Below, one piece after another: positions 32,901 through 46,300 of a DNA stretch of 64,000 bases. A program made the position numbers and the translations under genes. The DNA comes from Parapristionchus giblindavisi. Lineage: Eukaryota > Nematoda > Chromadorea > Rhabditida > Diplogasteridae. The notes under the pieces are model-generated. The model was not told the origin of the DNA. It saw only the letters and a list, made by a program, of their open reading frames with translations, and made no database searches. The stretch covers positions 649,038-713,037 of the forward strand of contig CALSFV010000254.1 in the NCBI GenBank assembly GCA_943737045.1. Direction: 5' to 3'. Position 1 is the first letter of the stretch. Each line of letters begins with the position of its first letter.

Positions 32901-35900
32901 TCCCTTTCCTCCCCTCCCTCTCCATCTTTCCTCCGTTCCCTCTCTTTAACCCCTCTCCTTCCCTCCCTCTCCATCTTTCCTCCGTTCCCTCCCTTTACCC
33001 CCCTCTCCCTCTCCCTCTCCTTACCTCCCTCTCCATCTTTCCTCCGTTCCCTCCCTTTACCTCATCTCCCTCTCCCTTTCCTCCCCTCCCTCTCCATCTT
33101 TCCTCCGTTCCCTCTCTTTAACCCCTCTCCTTCCCTCCCTCTCCATCTTTCCTTCGTTCCCTCTCTTTACCCCCTCGCCCTCTCCCTCTCCTTCCCTCCC
33201 TCTCCATCTTTCCTCCGTTGCCTCTCTTTACCCCCTCCCCCTTTCGCTCTCCTTCCCTCCCTCTCCATCTTTCCTCCGTTCCCTCCCTTTACCTCCTCTC
33301 CCTCTCCCTATCCTTCCTTCCCTCTTCATCTTCCCCCGTTCCCTCTCTTCTCCCCCTCTCCCTCTCCCTCTCCTTCCTCCCTCTCCATCTATCCTCCGTT
33401 CCCTCTCTTTACCCCCTCTCCCTCTCCCTCTCCTTACCTCCCTCTCCATCTTTCCTCCGTTCCCTCCCTTTACCTCCTCTCCCTCTCCCTTTCCTCCCCT
33501 ACCTCTCCATCTTTCCTCCGTTCCCTCTCTTTAACCCCTCTCCTTCCCTCCCTCTCCATCTTTCCTTCGTTCCCTCTCTTTACCCCTTCTCCCTCTCCCT
33601 CTTCTTCCCTCCCTCTCCATCTTTCCTCCGTTGCCTCTCTTTACCCCCTCTCCCTTTCGCTCTCCTTCCCTCCCTCTCCATCTTTCCTCCGTTCCCTCCC
33701 TTTACCTCCTCTCCCTCTCCCTATCCTTCCTTCCCTCTTCATCATCCCCCGTTCCCTCTCTTTACCCCCTCTCCCTCTCCCTCTCCTTCCTCCCTCTCCA
33801 TCTTTCCTCCGTTCCCTCCCTTTACCTCCTCTCCCTCTCCCTTTCCTCCCCTCCCTCTCCATCTTTCCTCCGTTCCCTCTCTTTAACCCCTCTCCTTCCC
33901 TCCCTCTCCATCTTTCCTTCGTTCCCTCTCTTTACCCCCTCGCCCTCTCCCTCTCCTTCCCTCCCTCTCCATCTTTCCTCCGTTGCCTCTCTTTACCCCC
34001 TCTCCCTTTCGCTCTCCTTCCCTCCCTCTCCATCTTTCCTCCGTTCCCTCCCTTTACCTCTTCTCCCTCTCCCTATCCTTCCTTCCCTCTTCATCTTCCC
34101 CCGTTCCCTCTCTTTACCCCTCTCCCTCTCCCTCTCCTTCCTCCCTCTCCATCTTTCCTCCGTTCCCTCTCTTTACCCCCTCTCCCTCTCCCTCTCCTTA
34201 CCTCCCTCTCCATCTTTCCTCCGTTCCCTCCCTTTACCTCCTCTCCCTCTCCCTTTCCTCCCCTCCCTCTCCATCTTTCCTCCGTTTCCTCTCTTTAACC
34301 CCTCTCCTTCCCTCCCTCTCCATCTTTCCTTCGTTCCCTCTCTTTACCCCCTCACCCTCTCCCTCTCCTTCCCTCCCTCTCCATCTTTCCTTCGTTCCCT
34401 CTCTTTACCCCCTCACCCTCTCCCTCTCCTTCCCTCCCTCTCCATCTTTCCTCCGTTCCCTCTGTTTACCCCCCTCTCCCTCTCCCTCTCCTTACCTCCC
34501 TCTCCATCTTTCCTCCGTTCCCTCCCTTTTCCTCCTCTCCCTCTCCCTTTCCTCCCCTCCCTCTCCATCTTTCCCCCGTTCCCTCTCTTTACCCCCCCCC
34601 CCCCCCTCTCCCTCTCCCTCTCCTTCCTCCCTCTCCATCTTTCCTTCGTTCCCTCTCTTTACCCCCTCTCCCTCTCCCTCTCCTTCCCTCCCTCTCCATA
34701 TTTCCTCCGTTACCTCTCTTTAACTCATCTCCCTCTCCCTCTCCTTCCCTCCCTCTCCATCTTTCCTCCGTTCCCTCTCTTTACCCCCTCTCCCTCTCCC
34801 TCTCCTTCCCTCCCTCTCCATCTTTCCTCCGTTCCCTCTCTTTACCCCCTCTCCCTCTCCATCTTTCCTTCGTTCCCTCTCTTTACCCCTTCTCCCTCTC
34901 CCTCTCCCTCTCCTTCCCTCCCTCTCCATCTTTCCTTCGTTCCCTCTCTTTACCCCTTCTCCCTCTCCCTCTCCTTCCCTCCCTCTTCGTCTTCCCCCGT
35001 TCCCTCTCTTTACCCCCTCTCCCTCTCCCTCTCCTTCCTCCCTCTCCATCTTTCCTCCGTTCCCTCTCTTTACCCCCTCTCCCTCTCCCTCTCCTTACCT
35101 CCCTCTCCATCTTTCCTCCGTTCCCTCCCTTTACCTCCTCTCCCTCTCCCTTTCCTCCCCTCCCTCTCCATCTTTCCTCCGTTCCCTCTCTTTAACCCCT
35201 CTCCTTCCCTCCCTCTCCATCTTTCCTCCGTTCCCTCCCTTTACCCCCCTCTCCCTCTCCCTCTCCTTACCTCCCTCTCCATCTTTCCTCCGTTCCCTCC
35301 CTTTACCTCCTCTCCCTCTCCCTATCCTTCCTTCCCTCTTCATCTTCCCCGTTCCCTCTCTTTAACCCCTCTCCTTCCCTCCCTCTCCATCTTTCCTCCG
35401 TTCCCTCCCTTTACCCCCTCTCCCTCTCCCTCTCCTTACCTCCCTCTCCATCTTTCCTCCGTTCCCTCCCTTTACCTCCTCTCCCTCTCCCTTTCCTCCC
35501 CTCCCTCTCCATCTTTCCTCCGTTCCCTCTCTTTAACCCCTCTCCTTCCCTCCCTCTCCATCTTTCCTTCGTTCCCTCTGTTTACCCCCTCGCCCTCTCC
35601 CTCTCCTTCCCTCCCTCTCCATCTTTCCTCCGTTGCCTCTCTTTACCCCCTCTCCCTTTCGCTCTCCTTCCCTCCCTCTCCATCTTTCCTCCGTTCCCTC
35701 CCTTTACCTCCTCTCCCTCTCCCTTTCCTCCCTTCCCTCTCCATCTTTACTCCGTTCCCTCTCTTTAACCCCTCTCCTTCCCTCCCTCTCCATCTTTCCT
35801 CCGTTCCCTCCCTTTACCCCCTCGCCCTCTCCCTCTCCTTCCCTCCCTCTCCATCTTTCCTCCGTTGCCTCTCTTTACCCCCTCTCCCTTTCGCTCTCCT

Positions 35901-37528
35901 TCCCTCCCTCTCCATCTTTCCTCCGTTCCCTCCCTTTACCTCCTCTCCCTCTCCCTTTCCTCCCTTCCCTCTCCATCTTTACTCCGTTCCCTCTCTTTAA
36001 CCCCTCTCCTTCCCTCCCTCTCCATCTTTCCTTCGTTCCCTCTCTTTACACCCTCGCCCTCTCCCTCTCCTTCTCTCCCTCTCCATCTTTCCTCCGTTTA
36101 CTCTCTTTAACCCCTCTCCCTCTCCATCTTTCCTTCGTTCCCTCTCTTTACCCCTTCTCCCTCTCCCTCTCCCTCTCCTTCCCTCCCTCTCCATCTTTCC
36201 TTCGTTCCCTCTCTTTACCCCTTCTCCCTCTCCCTATCCTTCCTTCCCTCTTCATCTTCCCCCGTTCCCTCTCTTTACCCCCTCTCCCTCTCCCTCTCCT
36301 TCCTCCCTCCATCTTTCCTCCGTTCCCTCTCTTTACCCCCTCTCCCTCTCCCTCTCATTACCTCCCTCTCCATCTTTCCTCCGTTCCCTCCCTTTACCTC
36401 CTCTCCCTCTCCCTTTCCTCCCCTCCCTCTCCATCTTTCCTCCGTTCCCTCTCTTTAACCCCTCCCCTTCCCTCCCTCTCCATCTTTCCTTCGTTCCCTC
36501 TCTTTACCCCCTCACCCTCTCCCTCTCCTTCCCTCCCTCTCCATCTTTCCTCCGTTCCCTCTCTTTACCCCCTCTCCCTCTCCCTCTCCTTACCTCCCTC
36601 TCCATCTTTCCTCCGTTCCCTCCCTTTTCCTCCTCTCCCTCTCCCTTTCCTCCCCTCCCTCTCCATCTTTCCCCCGTTCCCTCTCTTTACCCCCCCCCTC
36701 TCCCTCTCCCTCTCCTTCCTCCCTCTCCATCTTTCCTTCGTTCCCTCTCTTTACCCCCTCACCCTCTCCCTCTCCTTCCCTCCCTCTCCATCTTTCCTCC
36801 GTTCCCTCTCTTTACCCCCTCTCCCTCTCCTTACCTCCCTCTCCATCTTTCCTCCGTTCCCTCCCTTTTCCTCCTCTCCCTCTCCCTTTCCTCCCCTCCC
36901 TCTCCATCTTTCCCCCGTTCCCTCTCTTTACCCCCCCCCCCCCTCTCCCTCTCCCTCTCCTTCCTCCCTCTCCATCTTTCCTTCGTTCCCTCTCTTTACC
37001 CCCTCTCCCTCTCCCTCTCCTTACCTTCCTCTCCATCTTTCCTCCGTTCCCTCCCTTTACCCCCTCTCCCTCTCCCTCTCCTTCCCTCCCTCTTCATCTT
37101 TCCTCCGTTCCCTCTCTTTAACCCTTCTCCCTCTCCTTCCCTCCCTCTCCATCTTTCCTCCGTTCCCTCTTTTTACCCCCTCTCCCTCTCCCTCTCCTTC
37201 CCTCCCTCTCCATCTTTCCTCCGTTCCCTCTCTTTACCCCCCTCTCCCTCTCCATCTTTCCTTCGTTCCCTCTCTTTACCCCTTCTCCCTCTCCCTCTCC
37301 CTCTCCTTCCCTCCCTCTCCATCTTTCCTTCGTTCCCTCTCTTTACCCCTTCTCCCTCTCCCTCTCCTTCCCTCCCTCTTCGTCTTCCCCCGTTCCCTCT
37401 CTTTACCCCCTCTCCCTCTCCCTCTCCTTCCTCCCTCTCCATCTTTCCTCCGTTCCCTCTCTTTACCCCCTCTCCCTCTCCCTCTCCTTACCTCCCTCTC
37501 CATCTTTCCTCCGTTCCCTCCCTTTACC
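26910..37528. repeat. Polypyrimidine satellite array S3
   Basis: The longest array in the window (10.6 kb). Its left part contains a block repeated with an offset of 712 bp (28428 and 29140). Its right part reproduces the variant order of S1, ending with the same monomers that precede units 1 and 4. A C-run of 15 occurs at about 34592. Confidence 0.95.
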
Positions 37529-39335
37529 ATCTCTATCTCTTGTCGATACTCTTTGTAATGGATAAAACATTTTTTTAAAATTAGAATCAGTAAGCCGAAT
37601 CAGCATAAATGTAGGGGCATTCATGAACGCTTTGAATTAGCTCGAATGATTAGCGGATTCAACTCATCAGTATACGTTGTTTATACACTGTTAGCATTAT
37701 CAAAAAAAGATGTACTATCAGCGGCCGAAAGGGAAGGGAGAGAGTTCTTTTTAGCCATAGCCTATGAGTGAGTTATGTTTCACATTCGACATAACAAAGA
37801 AACATAACTTAACAGAAACAATAGTATTCATATTGCAAACAAATTTCGCCCCATTTTACAAGTGTGTGCTATCTTAGTTCTTGATTGATAGAGTTCGAAA
37901 AAATTGGAAAGATTACCAGGATCTGAGGGACCTAGAGATAGCACAACTTAAGTTATTCATACGTTTTTAATATAAAATGTATGCAAATAAAAAAAATTTC
38001 AAAAGCGTTTTTACTTAAGTTGTACTGAAACTTTCAGCGTTTTTACTTAAGTTGTACTGAAACTGCATCTTTAAAAGTGATTAACACATCTTTAGAGTAG
38101 CTTTTTTAATGTTTCTCTCATAACACATTGAAATGTTGATAACCAGCAGAACAATAAGGAATTGGATAATTATGCCGAAATATGCCGAAAAAATATTCGG
38201 CATAGGCCGTTATACCGTATGCCGAGAATATGGTCATGCCGCACAGCCCTGGTCCACTCGTGTCACGCAGTGGTTCCCCTCAACCGACCTCATACGATCA
38301 CCCGGACGACCCCCTGCCAGATGAAGAGACTCAATCGATGAGTACACGAAGATTCCCTACAGCACCGGGAGATCAACCCGATCCTCTTCTCCACGGGCAT
38401 TCTACAAGCACTGGACTACACGCCCTCGAAATAGAGAAATATTGAGGGATTGTGTTCCAAGCGGCCCGCCCGCTGAAGATGGATCTACGAAGTAACTAAG
38501 TGAGTGAGTAAGTCCAGTGGATAAGAGCTTGGACAATCAATCGGAACGGTTGGTCTGCAGGAAAGTTCAAACCCCGAAAAGGATCAGCAAAAGAAATCAT
38601 CTTCAAATTCTCTCCAATCCTTTTTGTCATTTTTCACTTGATGGATAATCGCTCTCAATACGCTAACGTCTCGTGAGTCACAGATCGTAAATTCTGTTTC
38701 AGTGAGTTTCACATCAAGTATCGGTAAAACGACCGCGTTAAGTTCAAAAATAGTACTCTTTTTGTAGCCACGTTTCACTCAGCAAGCGCATGCGCTTGCA
38801 CATCCTTTCGTTTTCACTAGGGAACGGCAATCGGCACATGAAACAAACGAAATAAGATTTGTCTAATCATTTATGGTAAATATATCTAACTATGCTCTTT
38901 ATATTTTATTATTTCAAGCATTTATGAATAGTTCTTCATTTGTTTATAATAAGACCACTGATCTTGAATCGTAATATAATACAAATCCGCGTATATTTTC
39001 TGGAGTTTTCCCAAAAAACCTGTATATCCCGCCAGGGAAGAGCTGATGCACTGATTGAATATTCGAACATCGAAGGACTGGATGACCAGATTGACACTGC
39101 TCCGAGAACCAGAGATTGATGATGGGTGGGGATGGTTCGAATTGAAGAAATTTTGTGGAATGGGAAGCTGTTTACTGTAAAAGAAGGGGAGGATTGTAGA
39201 CATGTAGCTAAACTTAAATATAACTATGCACGAACGAAGAAATTGATACGCTAATGAAGAACAGCTGATATGGAGAAATGTATTTGTAATATTCTATTCC
39301 TGTATGAGTATGTTCAATGTGCATTCATTCCATTA

Positions 39336-40473
39336 ATATCACGCCTGTCACGAGAGAATCGAGCTAAATTAACAATAAATGGGAAAAAAGCGAAAATGGT
39401 GAAATGAGTTAGGACCAATTTTGCATATCTCTAGGCATGCCCTACCAGCCCCCAAAGTCTTATTATGCAATTTTCATTTTAGGGCTCAATACACCGGTTC
39501 GGTAAGGCGAGGTTCCAACTTTGAGCTCGAATTTCTTTCTTCTGGTGCGTTTTAGTGAAAAGTGTTACAAGAGTGACCCCCGCTATTTTTTCGAGCTCTA
39601 TCGATCTAAACAAACCAGAGGTCATGAAAATTCCTTTGAACAGAGCTACACTTCGTAGCAAATAACTCAAAAATTTAGGAAAAGGGGGTGCTCTTCTTCC
39701 AGTATGTTATTAAGTTTTTCATGCGCTTTCTAATGAGGGGCGTATGAAAAAAATACGTTAATGCGTTCGTATGGTTCATCCCCTTGGAAATTTCCAGATG
39801 ATTTGAAGTCATTTTCGCCCTCCCACACTCTCGTTTTACACACTCTCTCGCCCATTCCTTTTCATTCCATTCCATGCCATTCTACACCGCACGGTCTCGA
39901 GCGCGCAGTGCGGAATGAATTATATCGTTTTCTCCCTTTCTCTTCCCTCTATTTCTTTCACTCTCCGGCGAGAGTGTGTGAAACGAGAGATTGTAGGAGG
40001 GCGAAAATGACTTCAAGTCATCTGAAAATTTCCAAGGGGATGAACCATACGAACGCATTAACGTATTTTTTTCGTAAGCCCCTCATTAGAAAGCGCATGA
40101 AAAACTTAATAACATACTGGAAGAAGAGCACCCCCTTTTCCTAAATTTTTGAGTTATTTGCTACGAAGTGTAGCTCTGTTCAAAGGAATTTTCATGACCT
40201 CTGGTTTGTTTAGATCGATAGAGCTCGAAAAAATAGCGGGGGTCACTCTTGTAACACTTTTCACTAAAACGCACCAGAAGCGAGAAATTCGAGCTCAAAG
40301 TTGGAACCTCGCCTTACCGAACCGGTGTATCGAGCCCTAAAATGAGAATTATATAATGAGACTTTGGGGGCTGGTAGGGCATGCCTAGAGATATCCAAAA
40401 TTGGTCCTAACTCATTTCACCATTTTCGCTTTTTCCCATGCTCAGCTCGATTCTCTCGTGACAGGCGTGATAT
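39336..40473. repeat. Foldback element, copy 3, with diverged right arm
   Basis: Left arm 39336-39852, right arm 39967-40473. The left arm matches the other copies. The right arm carries about eight substitutions between 40281 and 40395, where the other units are essentially invariant, so the arms pair less well here. Confidence 0.9.
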
Positions 40474-40576
40474 GTAGTTCATTCATATTATACAAACGAA
40501 TAAGGAAACCAATTTTATCCGATGGGTTCACATATAATTTAATTGATGCCAGATCCAATTTATCGACTGTAGGCTC

Positions 40577-41735
40577 CTATTCTTTTCGATTCTTCTTGTC
40601 AGTAGATGTCGGAGCATTTTTGGGTCTATCCGATTCCTGAAAAGATGAAAGAATAAATTCAAAGATTAAATGCCAACGATAATTTAGACGACGAAAAAAT
40701 ACCTTGGACTGCTTCGATGTCGGAGGTGCGGTAGACTCGATTTTACTATCACGCTTTAAAACATATTTGTAATGTGATAAAACTAATAAGAATTAATATT
40801 TAAAAAAATCTCTCCGCTCTCCGTTCTGATCATGGCCGTACAGACATACAGACAAATAAAAAACGTGATCGGACCGGAGAGTGACATCAAAATTCGGTGC
40901 TTATCTTAAGAAATACTCAGATAGCTCCCAAGACTGTTGTCATCATCCTTTGAAATATTCTTCTTCTGACGATTTGCACCGCGCTCCTCTCTAGCGTCAA
41001 CACTTGGGATCTACCAAACAGAAGAGTTTTTTGAAAGATATTTCAAAAATATTGGTTAATCCAATTTGATTTTAAACAAAACTACGAATTCACAGCTCGG
41101 AAGAGTGAAATTAATACCTTTGGAGTAGATTGTGCTATTTTATCATTAACTGCATTCGATCCGTCCTTTGCCTTTGACGTTTGAGGACTTGCGTCAAAAA
41201 AAAAGAACAATGGTTGAGCGATAAATGAAATAGATGCTTTTGATGATTTTTGAAAAGATTAATTGCATAGCTGATTATCATAAAAACCATTACCACAGAT
41301 TCGGGAGGAGGACCTTTGGAGCGGAGTGCGTAGCCATTGGTGGGCTGTGCATCACTCTTCTTCTTTATACTATTCTGAAATGTCCCGTTGAGATAATTGC
41401 AAAATATTCTACACTAATATTTGCAGAACGCTAGAATATATATTTTACTTAGAACGGTAATTTAAATACATTTAAAAAATTTTAAAAATATATATATTTT
41501 GGACGAAGACGAAATAATAAAAAGTTATAAACGTACCTTAGTGGACGGCTTCGTTCCTACTCGGGACACTTTACTAGTTTTGCCCTTATGACTAGTCGTT
41601 GCCTTCTTCCTTTCCTTGTTCGTACCTTTCTTCGACTGGTTTACCTGAATTTACCAGTTCAGAACCTTGGAAATATCTAGACAGGGCTTCACTTACCGAC
41701 TTCTTACCAGTCTTCTCAGAACGTCGAGACTGCAT
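40577..41735 (-). pseudogene. Basic-protein gene, copy 3, with destroyed exon 5 donor
   Basis: Exons at 41697-41735, 41537-41644, 41294-41374, 41118-41171, 40921-41010, 40703-40753 and 40577-40636. Base 40920 is G where the other copies have C, so the donor after exon 5 reads CTGAGT instead of GTGAGT. If exon 5 is read through, four extra residues (LSIS) and a stop follow. If exon 5 is skipped, frame is kept because every exon is a multiple of three, giving a protein 30 residues shorter. All other exons and sites are intact, so this is a damaged but possibly still productive copy. Confidence 0.6.
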
Positions 41736-42648
41736 TCCTGAACCAAGTAAGAATGAATGGAGAATGAGAATGACAATGATGTGGGAGAGAAATGATGAAA
41801 GAGTGCATGTCTGTGCAATAATGGTAAAGAAATAGTGCGTGAAATGAAGAGGCCATTAATCGATTAGGAGTGCACTAATCATAATCTTATCAATTTTATT
41901 TTTTGTGAACGTTTCTCTCATGAACGGTTCATCGGAGGTTGAATCGATGTAAATATATACTTTCTGGTGTCTGTACTGGAAAAAAAGTGCTGGGAAACAA
42001 AAATGAGGAAAAAAACACAAATATTATTTAAACAATCGATCACACTGAGTCAAACAAATGCTATGGAGGTTCATACTGAGATATACAAAATATTAGTGCA
42101 CTTTCATCTATTCTTCTAGGTATTCTTCGCTAAAATTGTTCAGACTCTCTCTCTCTCTGTCTTCTTCTACTTTTTACCCTTCTCTCTCAAGATTGTCGAC
42201 CACCGCTAATCTTTGAACTTTCTTTGTGCATTTGCATATCATTCTAGTCCTTCATCCATTGTCATACAATTTATATATGATTATCATGTACTGCATGTTC
42301 TCATTCTTATTCATTTCGCCTTTTCTTTTCGGTCGTACCGCCCTCTTCTCTTCGTCTTCGAGTAAGTCCCAGTTCTAACTTCATCTTTGAACCTTGCCTT
42401 TTTGCTCTCTGGACCTCTCCTCATTGACCGCACTCTCAATTTCTGCGTCTTTCCTTGTCAACAAGAATGTGCGAACATGGTGAGAGTTTAAATCTGCAAA
42501 TTGATCATGTATACTTATTCCATTTTCGTTTAGCTACGGAAACCCTTCGTATTTAATTGACTATGTTTCGTGTAACGCTGGTGCGCACTCCGGAGCTGAG
42601 ACAGAAGTCGTAATGCAAGCCACCAAGGAGGCCATCACTTATGCATCG

Positions 42649-42743
42649 TTACATTTACCTTACGTGCATACGACGCAACCCCCTCCGCCGCGTCGGAGAG
42701 GCGACGGAGGGAGTTACGGCGTAGGCACGTAAGGCAAATGTAA
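42649..42743 (-). other. 43-bp-stem hairpin, copy 3
   Basis: Same arms and loop as in copies 1 and 2. Just downstream, TAACATAAG replaces TAACTTAAG, which removes a stop from the overlapping minus-strand frame. Confidence 0.6.
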
Positions 42744-43356
42744 TAGTGCATTAACATAAGTTATGGTATGTGTACCATCATTCTGTGAACCATCTGTACA
42801 TTGCGAGAAACATCGTCGTGGATAAAATATCTGCGAGTGGATCGATATCGGCAGCTTGTTTTCACGGAAATCCACGATGTTGTTACTCTCATTTGGTTTA
42901 ACTAGCTCTCGAAATTTTTGATCCTTCGTCCCTTCCCTGTGCAATATTGGCAGAGACAAATGTAATGGTGAAATCTGTCTTCAGGTATGACATTTTTTTC
43001 ACAAAATTTGTCAATCGACGATGTAGCGTCTCCTAGAAATCGATTTTGGTAAACTCACAACAGCTCTCTTTGTTCTAGTGAAAGTCAACTCGCATTTGAA
43101 AACTGGAAATTTTAATGTAAGAAAACCTTTGCAGCAGCCTTCTTCACCATTCAATATTGCCACAATCCTGTGCTTATACAAAACAGTGATGAAAGTCGTT
43201 CAATAAGCGACAATCTATCATTCTTCAGGGTGATCGTGGCTTCGTCATCTTTGTCTGTGAAGGACAAAAGAAGGACATCTTCACCGTGCTTGACGACCAA
43301 CTATTTTTTTGAAGAGCGGCTTGTTGCTTACCCGCAATCTCGCCGCGTCTTCCGTC

Positions 43357-46300
43357 ATTCCCTCTCTTTACCCCCTCACCCTCTCTATCTTTCATTCGTT
43401 CCCTCTCTTTAACCCCTCCCCCCTCCCTCTCCTTCCCTCCCTCTCCATCTTTCCTCCGTTCCCTCTCTTTACCCCTTCTCCCTCTCCCTCTCCTTCCCTC
43501 CCTCTACACCTTTCCTCCGTTCCCTCTCTTTACCCCCTCTCCCTCTCCCTCTCCTTACCTTCCTCTCCATCTTTCCTCCGTTCCCTCCCTTTACCCCCTC
43601 TCCCTCTCCCTCTCCTTCCCTCCTTCTCCATCTTTCCTCCGTTCCCTTTCTTTAAGACTTCTCCCTCTCCTTCCCTCCCTCTCCATCTTTCCTCCGTTCC
43701 CTCTCTTTACCCCCTCTCCCTCTGCCTCTCCTTTCCTCCCTCTCCATATTTCCTCCGTTACCTCTCTTTAACCCCATCTCCCTCTCCCTCTCCTTCCCTC
43801 CCTCTCCATCTTTCCTCCGTTCCCTCTCTTTACCCCCTCTCCCTCTCCCTCTCCTTCTCTCCCTCTCCATCTTTCCTCCGTTTACTCTCTTTAACCCCTC
43901 TCCCTCTCCATCTTTCCTTCGTTCCCTCTCTTTACCCCTTCTCCCTCTCCCTCTCCCTCTCCTTCCCTCCCTCTCCATCTTTCCTTCGTTCCCTCTCTTT
44001 ACCCCTTCTCCCTCTCCCTATCCTTCCTTCCCTCTTCATCTTCCCCCGTTCCCTCTCTTTACCCCCTCTCCCTCTCCCTCTCCTTCCTCCCTCTCCATCT
44101 TTCCTCCGTTCCCTCTCTTTACCCCCTCTCCCTCTCCCTCTCCTTACCTCCCTCTCCATCTTTCCTCCGTTCCCTCCCTTTACCCCCTCTCCCTCTCCCT
44201 CTCCTTCCCTCCCTCTCCATCTTTCCTCCGTTCCCTCTCTTTAACCCTTCTCCCTCTCCTTCCCTCCCTCTCCATCTTTCCTCCGTTCCCTCTCTTTACC
44301 CCCTCTCCCTCTTCCTCTCCTTCCCTCCCTCTCCATATTTCCTCCGTTACCTCTCTTTAACTCATCTCCCTCTCCCTCTCCTTCCCTCCCTCTCCATCTT
44401 TCCTCCGTTCCCTCTCTTTACCCCCTCTCCCTCTCCCTCTCCTTCCCTCCCTCTCCATCTTTCCTCCGTTCCCTCTCTTTACCCCCTCTCCCTCTCCATC
44501 TTTCCTTCGTTCTCTCTCTTTACCCCTTCTCCCTCTCCCTCTCCCTCTCCTTCCCTCCCTCTCCCTCTTTCCTTCGTTCCCTCTCTTTACCCCTTCTCCC
44601 TCTCCCTCTCCTTCCCTCCCTCTTCGTCTTCCCCCGTTCCCTCTCTTTACCCCCTCTCCCTCTCCCTCTCCTTCCTCCCTCTCCATCTTTCCTCCGTTCC
44701 CTCTCTTTACCCCCTCTCCCTCTCCCTCTCCTTACCTCCCTCTCCATCTTTCCTCCGTTCCCTCCCTTTACCTCCTCTCCCTCTCCCTTTCCTCCCCTCC
44801 CTCTCCATCTTTCCTCCGTTCCCTCTCTTTAACCCCTCTCCTTCCCTCCCTCTCCATCTTTCCTCCGTTCCCTCCCTTTACCCCCCCCCCTCCCTCTCCC
44901 TCTCCTTACCTCCCTCTCCATCTTTCCTCCGTTCCCTCCCTTTACCTCCTCTCCCTCTCCCTTTCCTCCCCTCCCTCTCCATCTTTCCTCCGTTCCATCT
45001 CTTTAACCCCTCTCCTTCCCTCCCTCTCCATCTTTCCTTCGTTCCCTCTCTTTACCCCCTCGCCCTCTCCCTCTCCTTCCCTCCCTCTCCATCTTTCCTC
45101 CGTTGCCTCTCTTTACCCCCTCTCCCTTTCGCTCTCCTTCCCTCCCTCTCCATCTTTCCTCCGTTCCCTCCCTTTACCTCCTCTCCCTCTCCCTTTCCTC
45201 CCTTCCCTCTCCATCTTTCCTCCGTTCCCTCTCTTTAACCCCTCTCCTTCCCTCCCTCTCCATCTTTCCTCAGTTCCCTCCCTTTACCCCCTCTCCCTCT
45301 CCCTCTCCTTACCTCCCTCTCCATCTTTCCTCCGTTCCCTCCCTTTACCTCCTCTCCCTCTCCCTTTCCTCCCCTCCCTCTCCATCTTTCCTCCGTTCCC
45401 TCTCTTTAACCCCTCTCCTTCCCTCCCTCTCCATCTTTCCTTCGTTCCCTCTCTTTACCCCCTCGCCCTCTCCCTCTCCTTCTCTCCCTCTCCATCTTTC
45501 CTCCGTTTACTCTCTTTAACCCCTCTCCCTCTCCATCTTTCCTTCGTTCCCTCTCTTTACCCCTTCTCCCTCTCCCTCTCCCTCTCCTTCCCTCCCTCTC
45601 CATCTTTCCTTCGTTCCCTCTCTTTACCCCTTCTCCCTCTCCCTATCCTTCCTTCCCTCTTCATCTTCCCCCGTTCCCTCTCTTTACCCCCTCTCCCTCT
45701 CCCTCTCCTTCCTCCCTCCATCTTTCCTCCGTTCCCTCTCTTTACCCCCTCTCCCTCTCCCTCTCCTTACCTCCCTCTCCATCTTTCCTCCGTTCCCTCC
45801 CTTTACCTCCTCTCCCTCTCCCTTTCCTCCCCTCCCTCTCCATCTTTCCTCCGTTCCCTCTCTTTAACCCCTCTCCTTCCCTCCCTCTCCATCTTTCCTT
45901 CGTTCCCTCTCTTTACCCCCTCACCCTCTCCCTCTCCTTCCCTCCCTCTCCATCTTTCCTCCGTTCCCTCTCTTTACCCCCTCTCCCTCTCCCTCTCCTT
46001 ACCTCCCTCTCCATCTTTCCTCCGTTCCCTCCCTTTTCCTCCTCTCCCTCTCCCTTTCCTCCCCTCCCTCTCCATCTTTCCCCCGTTCCCTCTCTTTACC
46101 CCCCCCCCCTCTCCCTCTCCCTCTCCTTCCTCCCTCTCCATCTTTCCTTCGTTCCCTCTCTTTACCCCCTCTCCCTCTCCCTCTCCTTACCTTCCTCTCC
46201 ATCTTTCCTCCGTTCCCTCCCTTTACCCCCTCTCCCTCTCCCTCTCCTTCCCTCCCTCTTCATCTTTCCTCCGTTCCCTCTCTTTAACCCTTCTCCCTCT

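Larger units (their letters stand above)
37529..43356. repeat. Complex unit copy 3
   Basis: Complete from the left edge (ATCTCTATCTCTTG) to the right edge. It has private changes: a 10-bp deletion in the AT-rich left part, a 2-bp deletion in the foldback loop-side arm, a substitution cluster in the right foldback arm and a lost splice donor in the gene. The GC-rich island is at about 38174-38499, the tRNA-like segment at 38506-38578. No gene is seen at 41736-42648. Confidence 0.92.
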
